In this document: positions 6,748 to 14,143 of the stretch, piece by piece
Numbering within the stretch: position 1 is the stretch's first letter
Layout of the letters: each line of letters begins with the position of its first letter
Assembly (NCBI RefSeq): GCF_943912325.1
Contig: NZ_CALTTX010000061.1
Coordinates: 1-14,838, forward strand
DNA length: 14,838 nucleotides
DNA from: an uncultured Microbacterium sp.
Lineage (GTDB): Bacteria; Actinomycetota; Actinomycetes; Actinomycetales; Microbacteriaceae
Direction of reading: 5' to 3'
Translations under genes and position numbers: made by a program
The notes under the pieces: model-generated
The model's input: only the letters and a program-made list of their open reading frames with translations
Databases searched by the model: none
Told to the model about the DNA's origin: nothing

Positions 6748-8127
6748 ATGACCGAGAACGTGCGCCAGATCACTCGAGACGTCGTCATCGTCGGTGCGGG
6801 GGCCGCGGGCCTCACGGCCGCGAACGACCTGAAGGCCGCGGGCCGCAGCGTCGTCGTGCTCGAGGCGCGCGACCGCGTCGGCGGGCGGCTCTGGACCGAC
6901 GACATCGAGGGCGCGATGCTCGAGATCGGCGGCCAGTGGGTCTCGCCCGATCAAGAGGCGCTCATCGAGGCGATCGCCGAGCTCGGCCTCGAGACCTTCA
7001 GCCGCTACCGCGAGGGCGACTCGGTGTACGTCGGGCCCGACGGCACGCGGCACCGCTTCACGGGCGAGATGTTCCCGGTCAGCGCCGCGACCGAGGCCGA
7101 GATCGCCCGCATCACCGAGGCCCTCGACGCGATGGTCGCCGAGATCGACGCCGACCGGCCTTTCGATCACCCGCACGCCGCCGAGTGGGACGCGATCTCG
7201 TGGGATGCGTGGCTGCGCCAGCAGACCGACGACGACGAGGCCGTGCGCAACCTCGCGTTCGCGACCGGCTCGGCGATGCTCACCAAGCCGACGCACGCGT
7301 TCTCGCTGCTGCAGTCGCTGCACATGGCCGCGAGCGCCGGCAGCTACAGCAACCTCGTCGACGCCGACTTCATTCTCGACAAGCGCGTCGTCGGTGGTCT
7401 GCAGCAGGTGCCGCTGCGCCTCGCCGAGCGCCTGGGCGATGACGTCGTGCTGAACGCGCCCGTGCGCACCGTGCGCTGGGGTGCCGAGGGGGTCACGGTC
7501 GAAGCCGACGGTGTGACGGTCACCGCGCGTCGCGTGGTCATCGCGCTCGCGCCGCCGCTGTACTCGCGCATCTCGTTCGAGCCGCCCCTGCCGCGCCTGC
7601 AGCAGCAGATGCACCAGCACCTCTCGATGGGGTTCGTCATCAAGGTGCACGCCGTCTACGACCGGCCGTTCTGGCGTGAAGCGGGCCTGTCGGGCACGGC
7701 ATTCAGCCCCTACGAGCTCTCGCACGAGGCCTACGACAACACCAACCACGGCGACGCCCGCGGGACCCTCGTCGGCTTCGTGTCGGACCGCAACGCCGAT
7801 GACCTCTTCGCGCTCTCGGCCGATGAGCGCAAGGCCCGCATCCTCGAATCGCTCTCGCACTACTACGGGCCCGAGGCGCTCACGCCCGAGGTCTACTACG
7901 AAAGCGACTGGGGCACCGAGGAGTGGACGCGCGGAGCCTACGCCGCGAGCTTCGACCTCGGCGGGCTCGAGCGCTACGGCGCGCACCTGCGCGAGCACGT
8001 CGGCCCGATCGCCTTCGCGTGCAGCGACCTCGCGGGAGCGGGGTTCCAGCACGTCGACGGCGCGATCCGCATGGGTCATCTCGCCGCCGCAGAACTCGCG
8101 GCCGAGCTCGCCGACGAGACGCCGTGA
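6748..8127 (+). CDS. puo: Putrescine oxidase (FAD-dependent flavin amine oxidase)
   Basis: A 459-residue flavin monoamine oxidase-family enzyme. Putrescine oxidases convert putrescine, O2 and water to 4-aminobutanal, ammonia and H2O2. Residues 12-21 (VVIVGAGAAG) form the dinucleotide-binding fold, followed by LEARDRVGGRLW and EIGGQWV, both typical of the family. The C-terminal FAD segment (residues 423-443) reads FACSDLAGAGFQHVDGAIRM, very like actinobacterial putrescine oxidases as I recall them. Those bind FAD non-covalently, and no monoamine-oxidase-type flavinylation cysteine is apparent. The ATG at 6748 follows GAAAGG (6733-6738). Its position between gabT and the rest of the cluster supports putrescine; tyramine or another amine cannot be excluded from sequence alone. 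Peroxide is an expected by-product, yet no catalase is present here. Confidence 0.82.
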   Translation: MTENVRQITRDVVIVGAGAAGLTAANDLKAAGRSVVVLEARDRVGGRLWTDDIEGAMLEIGGQWVSPDQEALIEAIAELGLETFSRYREGDSVYVGPDGTRHRFTGEMFPVSAATEAEIARITEALDAMVAEIDADRPFDHPHAAEWDAISWDAWLRQQTDDDEAVRNLAFATGSAMLTKPTHAFSLLQSLHMAASAGSYSNLVDADFILDKRVVGGLQQVPLRLAERLGDDVVLNAPVRTVRWGAEGVTVEADGVTVTARRVVIALAPPLYSRISFEPPLPRLQQQMHQHLSMGFVIKVHAVYDRPFWREAGLSGTAFSPYELSHEAYDNTNHGDARGTLVGFVSDRNADDLFALSADERKARILESLSHYYGPEALTPEVYYESDWGTEEWTRGAYAASFDLGGLERYGAHLREHVGPIAFACSDLAGAGFQHVDGAIRMGHLAAAELAAELADETP

Positions 8128-9053
8128 GCACGGCCATGACCGCACCCGAGAACACCCGAGCGAGCGTGCTCGTCGGATATACGGCGACAAAGGCGGGGGC
8201 GGATGCTGCGGCTCTCGGCGCGCGTCTCGCCCAGGCCCTCGGAGCCCGGCTCGAGCTCGTGCTCGTGCTGCCGAGTGATGATCGCACCGTCATCACCCCG
8301 CCCGACGCGGGCTACGACGACTACCTGCGCGCGCAGGCAGCGACGTGGCTTGCCGACGCCGCCCGCGTCGTGCCCGCCGGCATTCCGCACGCCGCGCACG
8401 TGCGCTACGCGGAATCGTTCGCCGAGGGTCTCGAGGCTGCCGCGGTCGAGTTCGCGGCCGGATGCATCGTGGTCGGCGCCGCGAACGGCTCGCTCCGCGG
8501 CCGCCACCGGCTCGGCTCGACGGCGACGGCCCTCGTGCACTCGGCCGGGGTCGCGGTGGTGCTCGCGCCGCGGGGCGCGCGCAAGCTCGAGGCATCCCCG
8601 ATTCCGCGTCTCACCGTCGCGATCGGCACGCGACCCGGTGCCGAGAAGCTGCTCGAGACCGCCGTGCGCTTCGCGCGGCTCTCGGGCGCGACGCTGCGGC
8701 TCGTGTCGCTCGTCTCGGTCGATCTGCCGCCGAGCCTCGACACGGGTGTCGTGCGCATCGCGGGTGCCGCGCACGCCGACGAGGTGCTCGCGCGCGCTCG
8801 TGCGGCGATGCCCGACGACATCGCCGCCGAGGCCGTCGTGGGTCGCGGCGAATCGATCGAAGACGCCGTCGCCCACCTCGACTGGCTTCCCGACGAGCTC
8901 GTGCTCGTCGGATCATCGCGGCTCGCGCAGCCGCGCACCCTGTTCCTCGGGCAGACCGCGGCAAAGATGCTGCGCGAACTCCCCGTGCCCCTCGTCGTCG
9001 TGCCGAGCACCCCGGCCGACGCGGGCGTGAGCGAGAAAGGCCGCAACGCATGA
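8124..9053 (+). CDS. Tandem-domain universal stress protein (UspA family)
   Basis: A 309-residue protein with two UspA-like domains (about residues 14-150 and 160-300). Domain 1 has VLVGYTATKAGADAAALGAR at its start and IVVGAANGSL...LGSTA...VAVVLAP at its end; domain 2 ends LVGSSRL...LGQTAAKML...VPLVVVPS. The usual ATP-binding G-x2-G-x9-G(S/T) motif is degenerate in both, so nucleotide binding is doubtful. The GTG at 8124 overlaps the puo stop as GTGA, suggesting translational coupling; an in-frame ATG at 8136 is an alternative and neither has a strong Shine-Dalgarno site. Its stop overlaps the permease start (ATGA). Usp genes often sit beside APC transporters, so a role in transporter regulation or amine/peroxide stress is possible but unproven. 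Confidence 0.8.
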   Translation: MSTAMTAPENTRASVLVGYTATKAGADAAALGARLAQALGARLELVLVLPSDDRTVITPPDAGYDDYLRAQAATWLADAARVVPAGIPHAAHVRYAESFAEGLEAAAVEFAAGCIVVGAANGSLRGRHRLGSTATALVHSAGVAVVLAPRGARKLEASPIPRLTVAIGTRPGAEKLLETAVRFARLSGATLRLVSLVSVDLPPSLDTGVVRIAGAAHADEVLARARAAMPDDIAAEAVVGRGESIEDAVAHLDWLPDELVLVGSSRLAQPRTLFLGQTAAKMLRELPVPLVVVPSTPADAGVSEKGRNA

Positions 9054-10604
9054 GCGCCGAGCGCCCCGAAGCATCCGTCTCTCCCGTCACCGAAGGCATC
9101 TCGTCGAAGGGTCTCAGCGCCGGCACGATCGGCCTCATCGGCGCCGTCGTCATCGGGATCTCGTGCATCGCGCCCGCCTATACCTTCACGGCCGCGATCG
9201 GCCCCGACGGTCGGGGCGGTCGGCGTTCAGGTGCCGGCGATCATCCTCGTCGGGTTCATCCCCATGCTGCTCGTCGCGTTCGGCTACCGCGAACTCAACA
9301 ACCGCATGCCCGATTCGGGCACGAGCTTCACGTGGGCGACGCGGGCGTTCGGCCCGTGGATCGGCTGGATGGCCGGCTGGGGCCTCATCGCCGCGACCGT
9401 CATCGTGCTCTCGAACCTCGCCGGAATCGCCGTCGACTTTCTCTTTCTGCTGCTCTCGCAGCTGACGAACAACCCCGACGTCGCGGGCTGGACCTCGATC
9501 GTTCCCGTCAACATCGCGGTCTGCCTGCTCTTCGTCGCCGCCGCGACCTACATCTCGTATCGCGACGTGCAGACGACCCAGAAGCTGCAGTACGTGCTCG
9601 TGACTTTTCAGATCGTCGTGCTCGTCGGCTTCGCGATCGTCACGATCGTGCGGGTCGTGCAGGGCGGCGCGTTCGACGCGACCCCGTTCGACTGGTCGTG
9701 GTTCAACCCCTTCGCCGTCTCGTCGTTCTCGGCGTTCGCGGCAGGGCTGTCGCTGTCGATCTTCATCTTCTGGGGGTGGGACGTCACCCTCACGATGAAC
9801 GAAGAGACGAAGGACCCCGAAAAGACCCCCGGTCGCGCCGCGACGATCACGGTCGTCACGATCGTGACGCTCTACCTGCTGCTCGCGGTCGCGATGATCA
9901 TGTACGCCGGTACGGGGAACGGCGAATTCGGCCTCGGGAACCCCGACATTCAAGACAACGCCTTCTTCGCGCTCGCCGGCCCGATCCTCGGACCCCTCGC
10001 GGCGCTCGTGTCGCTTGCCGTGCTGACGAGTTCGGCGTCGTCGCTGCAGTCGACGTTCGTGGGGCCCGCGCGCACGCTGCTCGCGATGGGGCACTACGGA
10101 GCGCTGCCGCCGCGGTTCGCGCGTGTGCACCCGCGGTTCTTCACGCCCGGGTTCGCGACGATCGTCGCGGCCGCCGTCGCCGCCGCGTTCTACGCCGTCA
10201 TGCGGGTCGTGAGCACGAACGTGCTCTCTGACACCATCACGACGCTCGGCATGATGATCTGCTTCTACTACGGCCTCACGGCGTTCGCGTGCGTCTGGTA
10301 CTTCCGCAAGCAGTGGTTCGATTCGGCGCGCAGCTTCTTCTTCACCCTGCTCTGCCCGCTCGTCGGCGGCGTGATCCTCGCGGTGCTCTTCGTCACGACC
10401 CTGATCGACTCGATCGACTCGAACTACGGCACGGGATCGTCGGTCTTCGGCGTCGGGCTCGTGTTCGTGCTCGGGGTGACGATCATCCTCGCGGGCGTCG
10501 CGATCATGATCTGGCAGTCGATCAAGCGCCCCGACTTCTTCCGCGGACGCACACTGGGTATCGACGCCCCCGCGAGCGCGCGCCGCGCGCGGCGTGGCGT
10601 GTGA
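9050..10604 (+). pseudogene. APC-family amino acid/polyamine permease, interrupted by a single-base frameshift
   Basis: The gene starts with ATG at 9050 overlapping the usp stop and encodes SAGTIGLIGAVVIGISCIAP and AYTFTAAIGP, the first membrane segment of APC permeases. After codon 52 (9203-9205) one extra base shifts the frame; skipping base 9206 restores TVGAVGVQVPAIILVGFIPM and the rest of the protein to the TGA at 10602-10604. The repaired product would be 517 residues with about 12 hydrophobic segments and typical motifs (FGYRELNNRMPDSGTSFTWA, TRAFGPWIGWMAGWG). Read without repair, the intact part could start only at GTG 9231 (457 residues), losing the first helix. The rest shows no decay, so this may be a sequencing error, a recent mutation or, less likely, recoding. 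Context suggests putrescine or GABA import; substrate is not readable from sequence. Confidence 0.8.
9202..9207 (+). other. Frameshift site in the permease gene (extra C or G in a CCCCG run)
   Basis: The sequence GGCCCCGACGG at 9200-9210 has one base too many: removing a C or the G gives Gly-Pro-Thr-Val, which joins the two conserved halves of the permease exactly. The extra base lies at a short C-run, where indels and base-calling errors are most frequent. Confidence 0.8.
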
Positions 10605-10605
10605 G

Positions 10606-10616
10606 CCCCGGCATCC
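10606..10616 (+). repeat. Post-stop repeat CCCCGGCATCC, copy 1
   Basis: This 11-base word lies one base after the permease stop codon. The same word follows the stop codons of the next two genes at the same distance. Confidence 0.5.
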
Positions 10617-10659
10617 ATTCGCCCATCTCCCTCTCCCCAGACGAAACGAAGGACAATCC

Positions 10660-12117
10660 GTGAACGAGAACGACCTGCTCGCGAGCATTCCGACCCAGCT
10701 GTTCATTGCGGGGGAGTGGACGGATGCCACGGGGGGCGGCACCCTCGATGTGCGCGACCCGGCGACGAACCGCGTCATCGCGACGATCGCCGACGCGACG
10801 CCCGAAGACGGCGCGCGTGCCCTCGACGCGGCCGTCGCGGCGCAGGAGGCGTGGGCGGCGACGGCGCCCCGCGAGCGCAGCAACGTCCTGCGGCGCGCGT
10901 TCGACCTCGTGCAGGAGCGCAAGGAGGAGCTTGCGCTTTTGATGACGCTCGAAATGGGCAAGCCCCTCGCCGAGGCGCGCGGTGAGGTCGCGTACGGCGG
11001 CGAGTTCTTGCGGTGGTTCAGCGAAGAGGCCGTGCGCATTCAGGGGCGCTACGGCCTCAACCCCGAGGGCACCGGGCACATGATCGTCTCGCAGCGTCCC
11101 GTCGGGCCGTGCTTCTTCATCACGCCGTGGAACTTTCCCCTCGCGATGGCGACCCGCAAGATCGCTCCCGCGCTCGCCGCCGGCTGCACCGTCGTCGTCA
11201 AGCCCGCCGAGCTCACGCCGCTGACGACCCTGCTTTTCGTGCAGATCCTCGCCGATGCGGGGCTGCCCGCGGGCGTCGTCAACGTCGTCACGACGTCGGC
11301 CTCGGGTGCGGTCTCGGCGCCGATCATCGCCGACCCGCGCCTGCGCAAGCTCTCTTTCACGGGCTCGACCCCCGTCGGCCGCAAGCTCATCGCGCAGTCG
11401 GCCGAGAACGTGCTGCGCGTCTCGATGGAACTCGGCGGCAACGCCCCCTTCGTCGTGTTCGACGACGCCGATCTCGACGCCGCGGTCGATGGCGCGATGC
11501 TCGCGAAGTTCCGCAACATCGGCGAGGCATGCACCGCCGCGAACCGATTCATCGTGCAGCGCGGCGTCGCCGACGAGTTCGCCCGCCGCGTCACCGAACG
11601 CGTCACCGCGCTCGCGATCGGGCGCGGCACGCAAGACGGTGTGCAGATCGGCCCGCTGATCGATGACCGCGCCGTGCGGAAGGCCCACGACCTCGTCACC
11701 GACGCGACGGGCCGCGGCGCGCGCCTGCTCACCGGCGGATCGGCGATCGAGGGCGAGGGGTCGTTCTTCGAGCCGACCGTCATCGCCGACGTGCCGGCCG
11801 GCAGCGACATCTTGCGCGAAGAGATCTTCGGGCCCGTGCTCGCCATCGCGCCCTTCGACACCGAAGACGACGCCGTGCGCCTCGCGAACGACACCGAGTA
11901 CGGCCTCGTCTCGTACGTCTACACCACCGACCTCGCGCGTGGCCAGCGCATGATCGACCGGCTCGAGACCGGCATGATGGGGCTTAACGCGGGAGTCGTC
12001 TCGAACGCCGCGGCGCCCTTCGGCGGCGTCAAGCAATCGGGCCTCGGTCGCGAGGGCGGTGCCGAAGGCATCCACGAGTTCCTCTCGACCAAGTACACGC
12101 TGATCCCGGTTTCGTAA
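10660..12117 (+). CDS. gabD: Succinate-semialdehyde dehydrogenase, GabD type (NAD(P)+)
   Basis: A 485-residue aldehyde dehydrogenase that oxidises succinate semialdehyde to succinate, ending the GABA route. It resembles E. coli GabD along its whole length (LFIAGEWTDA near the start, MTLEMGKPLAEARGEVAY, SFTGSTPVGRKLI, and PFGGVKQSGLGREGG near the end). The catalytic set is present: Asn158 in TPWNFPLAM, Glu257 in MELGGNAPF and Cys291 in FRNIGEACTAANRF, with the usual 34-residue Glu-Cys spacing. The GTG at 10660 has GAAGGA (10648-10653) six bases upstream and sets the N-terminus at the expected place. It is 55 bases after the permease and 50 before the second dehydrogenase, in the same transcription direction. 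It could also accept 4-aminobutanal. Confidence 0.87.
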   Translation: MNENDLLASIPTQLFIAGEWTDATGGGTLDVRDPATNRVIATIADATPEDGARALDAAVAAQEAWAATAPRERSNVLRRAFDLVQERKEELALLMTLEMGKPLAEARGEVAYGGEFLRWFSEEAVRIQGRYGLNPEGTGHMIVSQRPVGPCFFITPWNFPLAMATRKIAPALAAGCTVVVKPAELTPLTTLLFVQILADAGLPAGVVNVVTTSASGAVSAPIIADPRLRKLSFTGSTPVGRKLIAQSAENVLRVSMELGGNAPFVVFDDADLDAAVDGAMLAKFRNIGEACTAANRFIVQRGVADEFARRVTERVTALAIGRGTQDGVQIGPLIDDRAVRKAHDLVTDATGRGARLLTGGSAIEGEGSFFEPTVIADVPAGSDILREEIFGPVLAIAPFDTEDDAVRLANDTEYGLVSYVYTTDLARGQRMIDRLETGMMGLNAGVVSNAAAPFGGVKQSGLGREGGAEGIHEFLSTKYTLIPVS

Positions 12118-12118
12118 G

Positions 12119-12129
12119 CCCCGGCATCC
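12119..12129 (+). repeat. Post-stop repeat CCCCGGCATCC, copy 2
   Basis: The word begins one base after the gabD stop and is identical to copy 3 over 15 bases (CCCCGGCATCCCGTC). Confidence 0.5.
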
Positions 12130-12157
12130 CGTCGCCGTCTTTATCCACCTATCGAAT

Positions 12158-12161
12158 GGAG
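12158..12161 (+). promoter_or_regulatory. Ribosome binding site that fixes the start of the second aldehyde dehydrogenase
   Basis: GGAG at 12158-12161 lies six bases before the ATG at 12168. It overlaps an in-frame ATG at 12156, so that earlier codon has no usable site of its own and the later ATG is preferred. Confidence 0.6.
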
Positions 12162-12167
12162 CATCCG

Positions 12168-13532
12168 ATGTCCGATTACGCCGTTGTCGACCCCGCCACG
12201 GGCGAGCTGATCGCGAGCTACGACACGTTCACCGACGCGCAGATCGAAGATGCGGTGGAGCGAGCGGATGCCGCGGCTCGCGGTTTCGGGCGTTCGTCGA
12301 GCCCCACCGAGCGTGCCGAGCTGATCCGGGCCGTTGCGCGCCTGCACCGCGAACGGCGGGACGAGCTCGCGCAGATCATCGTGCGCGAGGTCGGAAAGCC
12401 CCTCACCGCGGCCTATGGCGAGGTCGATTTCGCCGCCGACATCACCGAGTACTACGCCGACCACATCGACGAGATCACGGCGGATGCGCCCGTGCCGATC
12501 GACGGCGAGGGCACGGCGGTGCTGCGCGCGGCGCCGCTCGGGGCGTTGCTCGGGATCATGCCGTGGAACTTTCCGTACTACCAGGTCGCCCGATTCGCGG
12601 CGCCCAACATCGCGCTCGGCAACACGATCGTGCTCAAGCACGCGCCGCAGTGCCCCGAGTCGGCGGCCGCGATCGAGGCGATGTATCGCGACGCGGGCTT
12701 TCCCGATGGCGTCTATGTCAACGTCTACGCGACGAACGACCAGGCGGCCGACATGATCGCCGATCGGCGGATCCACGGGGTCTCGGTGACGGGTTCCGAG
12801 CGCGCGGGGGCTGCCGTCGCGGCGCTCGCGGGCCAGAACCTCAAGAAGGTCGCGCTCGAACTCGGCGGCTCCGACCCCTTCATCCTGCTCTCGACAGACG
12901 ACCTCGACGCCGTCGTGCAGTCCGCGGTCGACGCGCGCCTCGACAACACGGGCCAGAGCTGCAACGCGGCCAAGCGCTTCATCGTGATCGATGACCTCTA
13001 CGACGCCTTCCTCGAGAAGTTCACGGCCGCGATGGGTAGAGCGACGATCGGCGCGCCGCTCGATGACTGCGTGCTCGGGCCGCTGTCGTCGCTCGCCGCA
13101 GCCGAGCGCCTCGATGAGCAGGTCACGCGCGCTCGCGCGCAGGGCGCCGACGTCGTCGTGGGTGGTGAGCGCCGTGACGCGTTCTATCCCGCGACCGTGC
13201 TGACGGGCGTGACCGAGGCGATGGATGCTTATCGCGAAGAGTTCTTCGGACCGGTCGGGGTCGTCTATCGCGTCGGCTCCGAGGCCGAGGCGATCGAGCT
13301 TGCGAACGACACGCCCTTCGGGCTCGGGTCGTACGTCTTCACGACCGACGCCGAGCAAGCCGAGCGCGTTGCGAACGCGATCGATGCGGGCATGGTCTAC
13401 ATCAACCTCGTGCTCGCCGACGAGCCGGGCCTGCCGTTCGGCGGCGTGAAGCGCTCGGGCACCTCGCGCGAAATGGGGCTGCTCGCGGCACGCGAGTTCG
13501 TCAACCACAAGCTCATTCGCACGGCGCCCTGA
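12168..13532 (+). CDS. Aldehyde dehydrogenase, Sad/GabD1-type succinate-semialdehyde (or 4-aminobutanal) dehydrogenase
   Basis: A 454-residue aldehyde dehydrogenase of the shorter class that includes E. coli Sad (YneI) and mycobacterial GabD1; it lacks the N-terminal extension of GabD. Catalytic residues are present: Asn134 in MPWNFPYYQ, Glu231 in LELGGSDPF and Cys265 in NTGQSCNAAKRF, with 34 residues between Glu and Cys. The conserved C-terminal PFGGVKRSGTSREMG is also seen. Having two dehydrogenases fits the two oxidations the cluster needs: 4-aminobutanal to GABA and succinate semialdehyde to succinate. Family resemblance favours succinate semialdehyde, but pathway logic suggests that one of the pair handles 4-aminobutanal; which does cannot be told here. 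It is the last gene of the cluster. Confidence 0.85.
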   Translation: MSDYAVVDPATGELIASYDTFTDAQIEDAVERADAAARGFGRSSSPTERAELIRAVARLHRERRDELAQIIVREVGKPLTAAYGEVDFAADITEYYADHIDEITADAPVPIDGEGTAVLRAAPLGALLGIMPWNFPYYQVARFAAPNIALGNTIVLKHAPQCPESAAAIEAMYRDAGFPDGVYVNVYATNDQAADMIADRRIHGVSVTGSERAGAAVAALAGQNLKKVALELGGSDPFILLSTDDLDAVVQSAVDARLDNTGQSCNAAKRFIVIDDLYDAFLEKFTAAMGRATIGAPLDDCVLGPLSSLAAAERLDEQVTRARAQGADVVVGGERRDAFYPATVLTGVTEAMDAYREEFFGPVGVVYRVGSEAEAIELANDTPFGLGSYVFTTDAEQAERVANAIDAGMVYINLVLADEPGLPFGGVKRSGTSREMGLLAAREFVNHKLIRTAP

Positions 13533-13533
13533 C

Positions 13534-13544
13534 CCCCGGCATCC
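13534..13544 (+). repeat. Post-stop repeat CCCCGGCATCC, copy 3
   Basis: Third copy, just after the stop of the last gene in the catabolic cluster (preceded by one extra C). It continues as CGTC, like copy 2. Confidence 0.5.
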
Positions 13545-13577
13545 CGTCACGGTTCGCCAGGCTGACGGGGCATGCCG

Positions 13578-13583
13578 TACACT
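13578..13583 (+). promoter_or_regulatory. -10 element of a likely promoter for tRNA-Trp (and perhaps secE-nusG)
   Basis: TACACT is a good actinobacterial -10 hexamer, and this 151-base spacer is where a promoter for the tRNA is expected. No strong -35 is seen: TTCGCC at 13553-13558 would need a 19-base spacer. Transcription would begin near 13589-13590, about 95 bases before the mature tRNA. Confidence 0.4.
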
Positions 13584-13683
13584 GGGACGTGCAGTTGAAG
13601 TCTGCATTCTTTCGCCGTGCCCGCCGTTCGGTTTACCGAGTGGCGCGCTGAGAAAGAGTCAGGCACGAGACCATCCGGTCTCT

Positions 13684-13756
<73 letters not shown>

Positions 13757-13822
13757 CGCATCTGCACCCCTTTCTCCCTGTGAGGCAGGAGTGCGTGCTC
13801 GATCCGAGATACAGGTGGTGAC

Positions 13823-14107
13823 GTGGTTCAGGACGAACCGAACGGCGAACTCGTCGTGAACGACAAGTCGGCCAAGCCGGCGCGGTCGGGGCGCGGCTTC
13901 GGTGCGTTCTTCGGGCGCATCGCGCTGTTCATCCGGCAGGTGTTCCAAGAGCTGCGCAAGGTCGTCACGCCGACCCGTCAGGAACTGCTGAAGTACACGC
14001 TCGTCGTGCTGGGCTTCGTCGTCGTGATGATGGCGCTCGTCTATGGCCTCGACACGCTGTTCACCTGGCTCACGCAATACGTGTTCGGAAGCGTCGGCGC
14101 CGCCTGA
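13823..14107 (+). CDS. secE: Preprotein translocase subunit SecE
   Basis: A 94-residue inner membrane protein of the SecYEG channel. It has the short actinobacterial/Gram-positive layout: a polar N-terminus, an amphipathic helix with the conserved FIRQVFQELRKVVTPTRQEL segment (residues about 38-57), and one membrane span, LVVLGFVVVMMALVYGLDTL. The GTG at 13823 is preceded by AGGTGG (13813-13818) four bases away. It starts 66 bases after tRNA-Trp and is followed 36 bases later by nusG, the usual order. Confidence 0.93.
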   Translation: MVQDEPNGELVVNDKSAKPARSGRGFGAFFGRIALFIRQVFQELRKVVTPTRQELLKYTLVVLGFVVVMMALVYGLDTLFTWLTQYVFGSVGAA

Positions 14108-14143
14108 TCCGCCGCGCCCGATAGACGAACGAAGGACTCACCA

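Noticed and set aside
5280..8190. Two long minus-strand frames (about 480 and 508 codons) opposite gabT and putrescine oxidase
   Set aside because: Compositionally shadow-like and antisense to two clear enzyme genes; no motif or ribosome site.
9200..9210. Programmed +1 recoding signal at CCC-G in the permease
   Set aside because: No in-frame stop or rare codon follows, and no stimulatory structure is evident; an indel or sequencing error is simpler.
8345..10231. 628-codon plus-strand frame containing the permease start
   Set aside because: Only the part from 9050 to 9205 is real permease; the rest is out of frame with usp and with the permease body.
9186..11039. 617-codon minus-strand frame opposite the permease and gabD start
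   Set aside because: Low-complexity Arg/Asp/His-rich sequence; spans two well-supported genes.
10522..13607. Long minus-strand frames (517 and 488 codons) opposite the two aldehyde dehydrogenases
   Set aside because: Shadows of strongly conserved plus-strand enzymes.
13757..13822. Imperfect hairpin between tRNA-Trp and secE as a terminator or attenuator
   Set aside because: Stem has a bulge and about six pairs and no U-tract; co-transcription of tRNA-Trp with secE remains possible.
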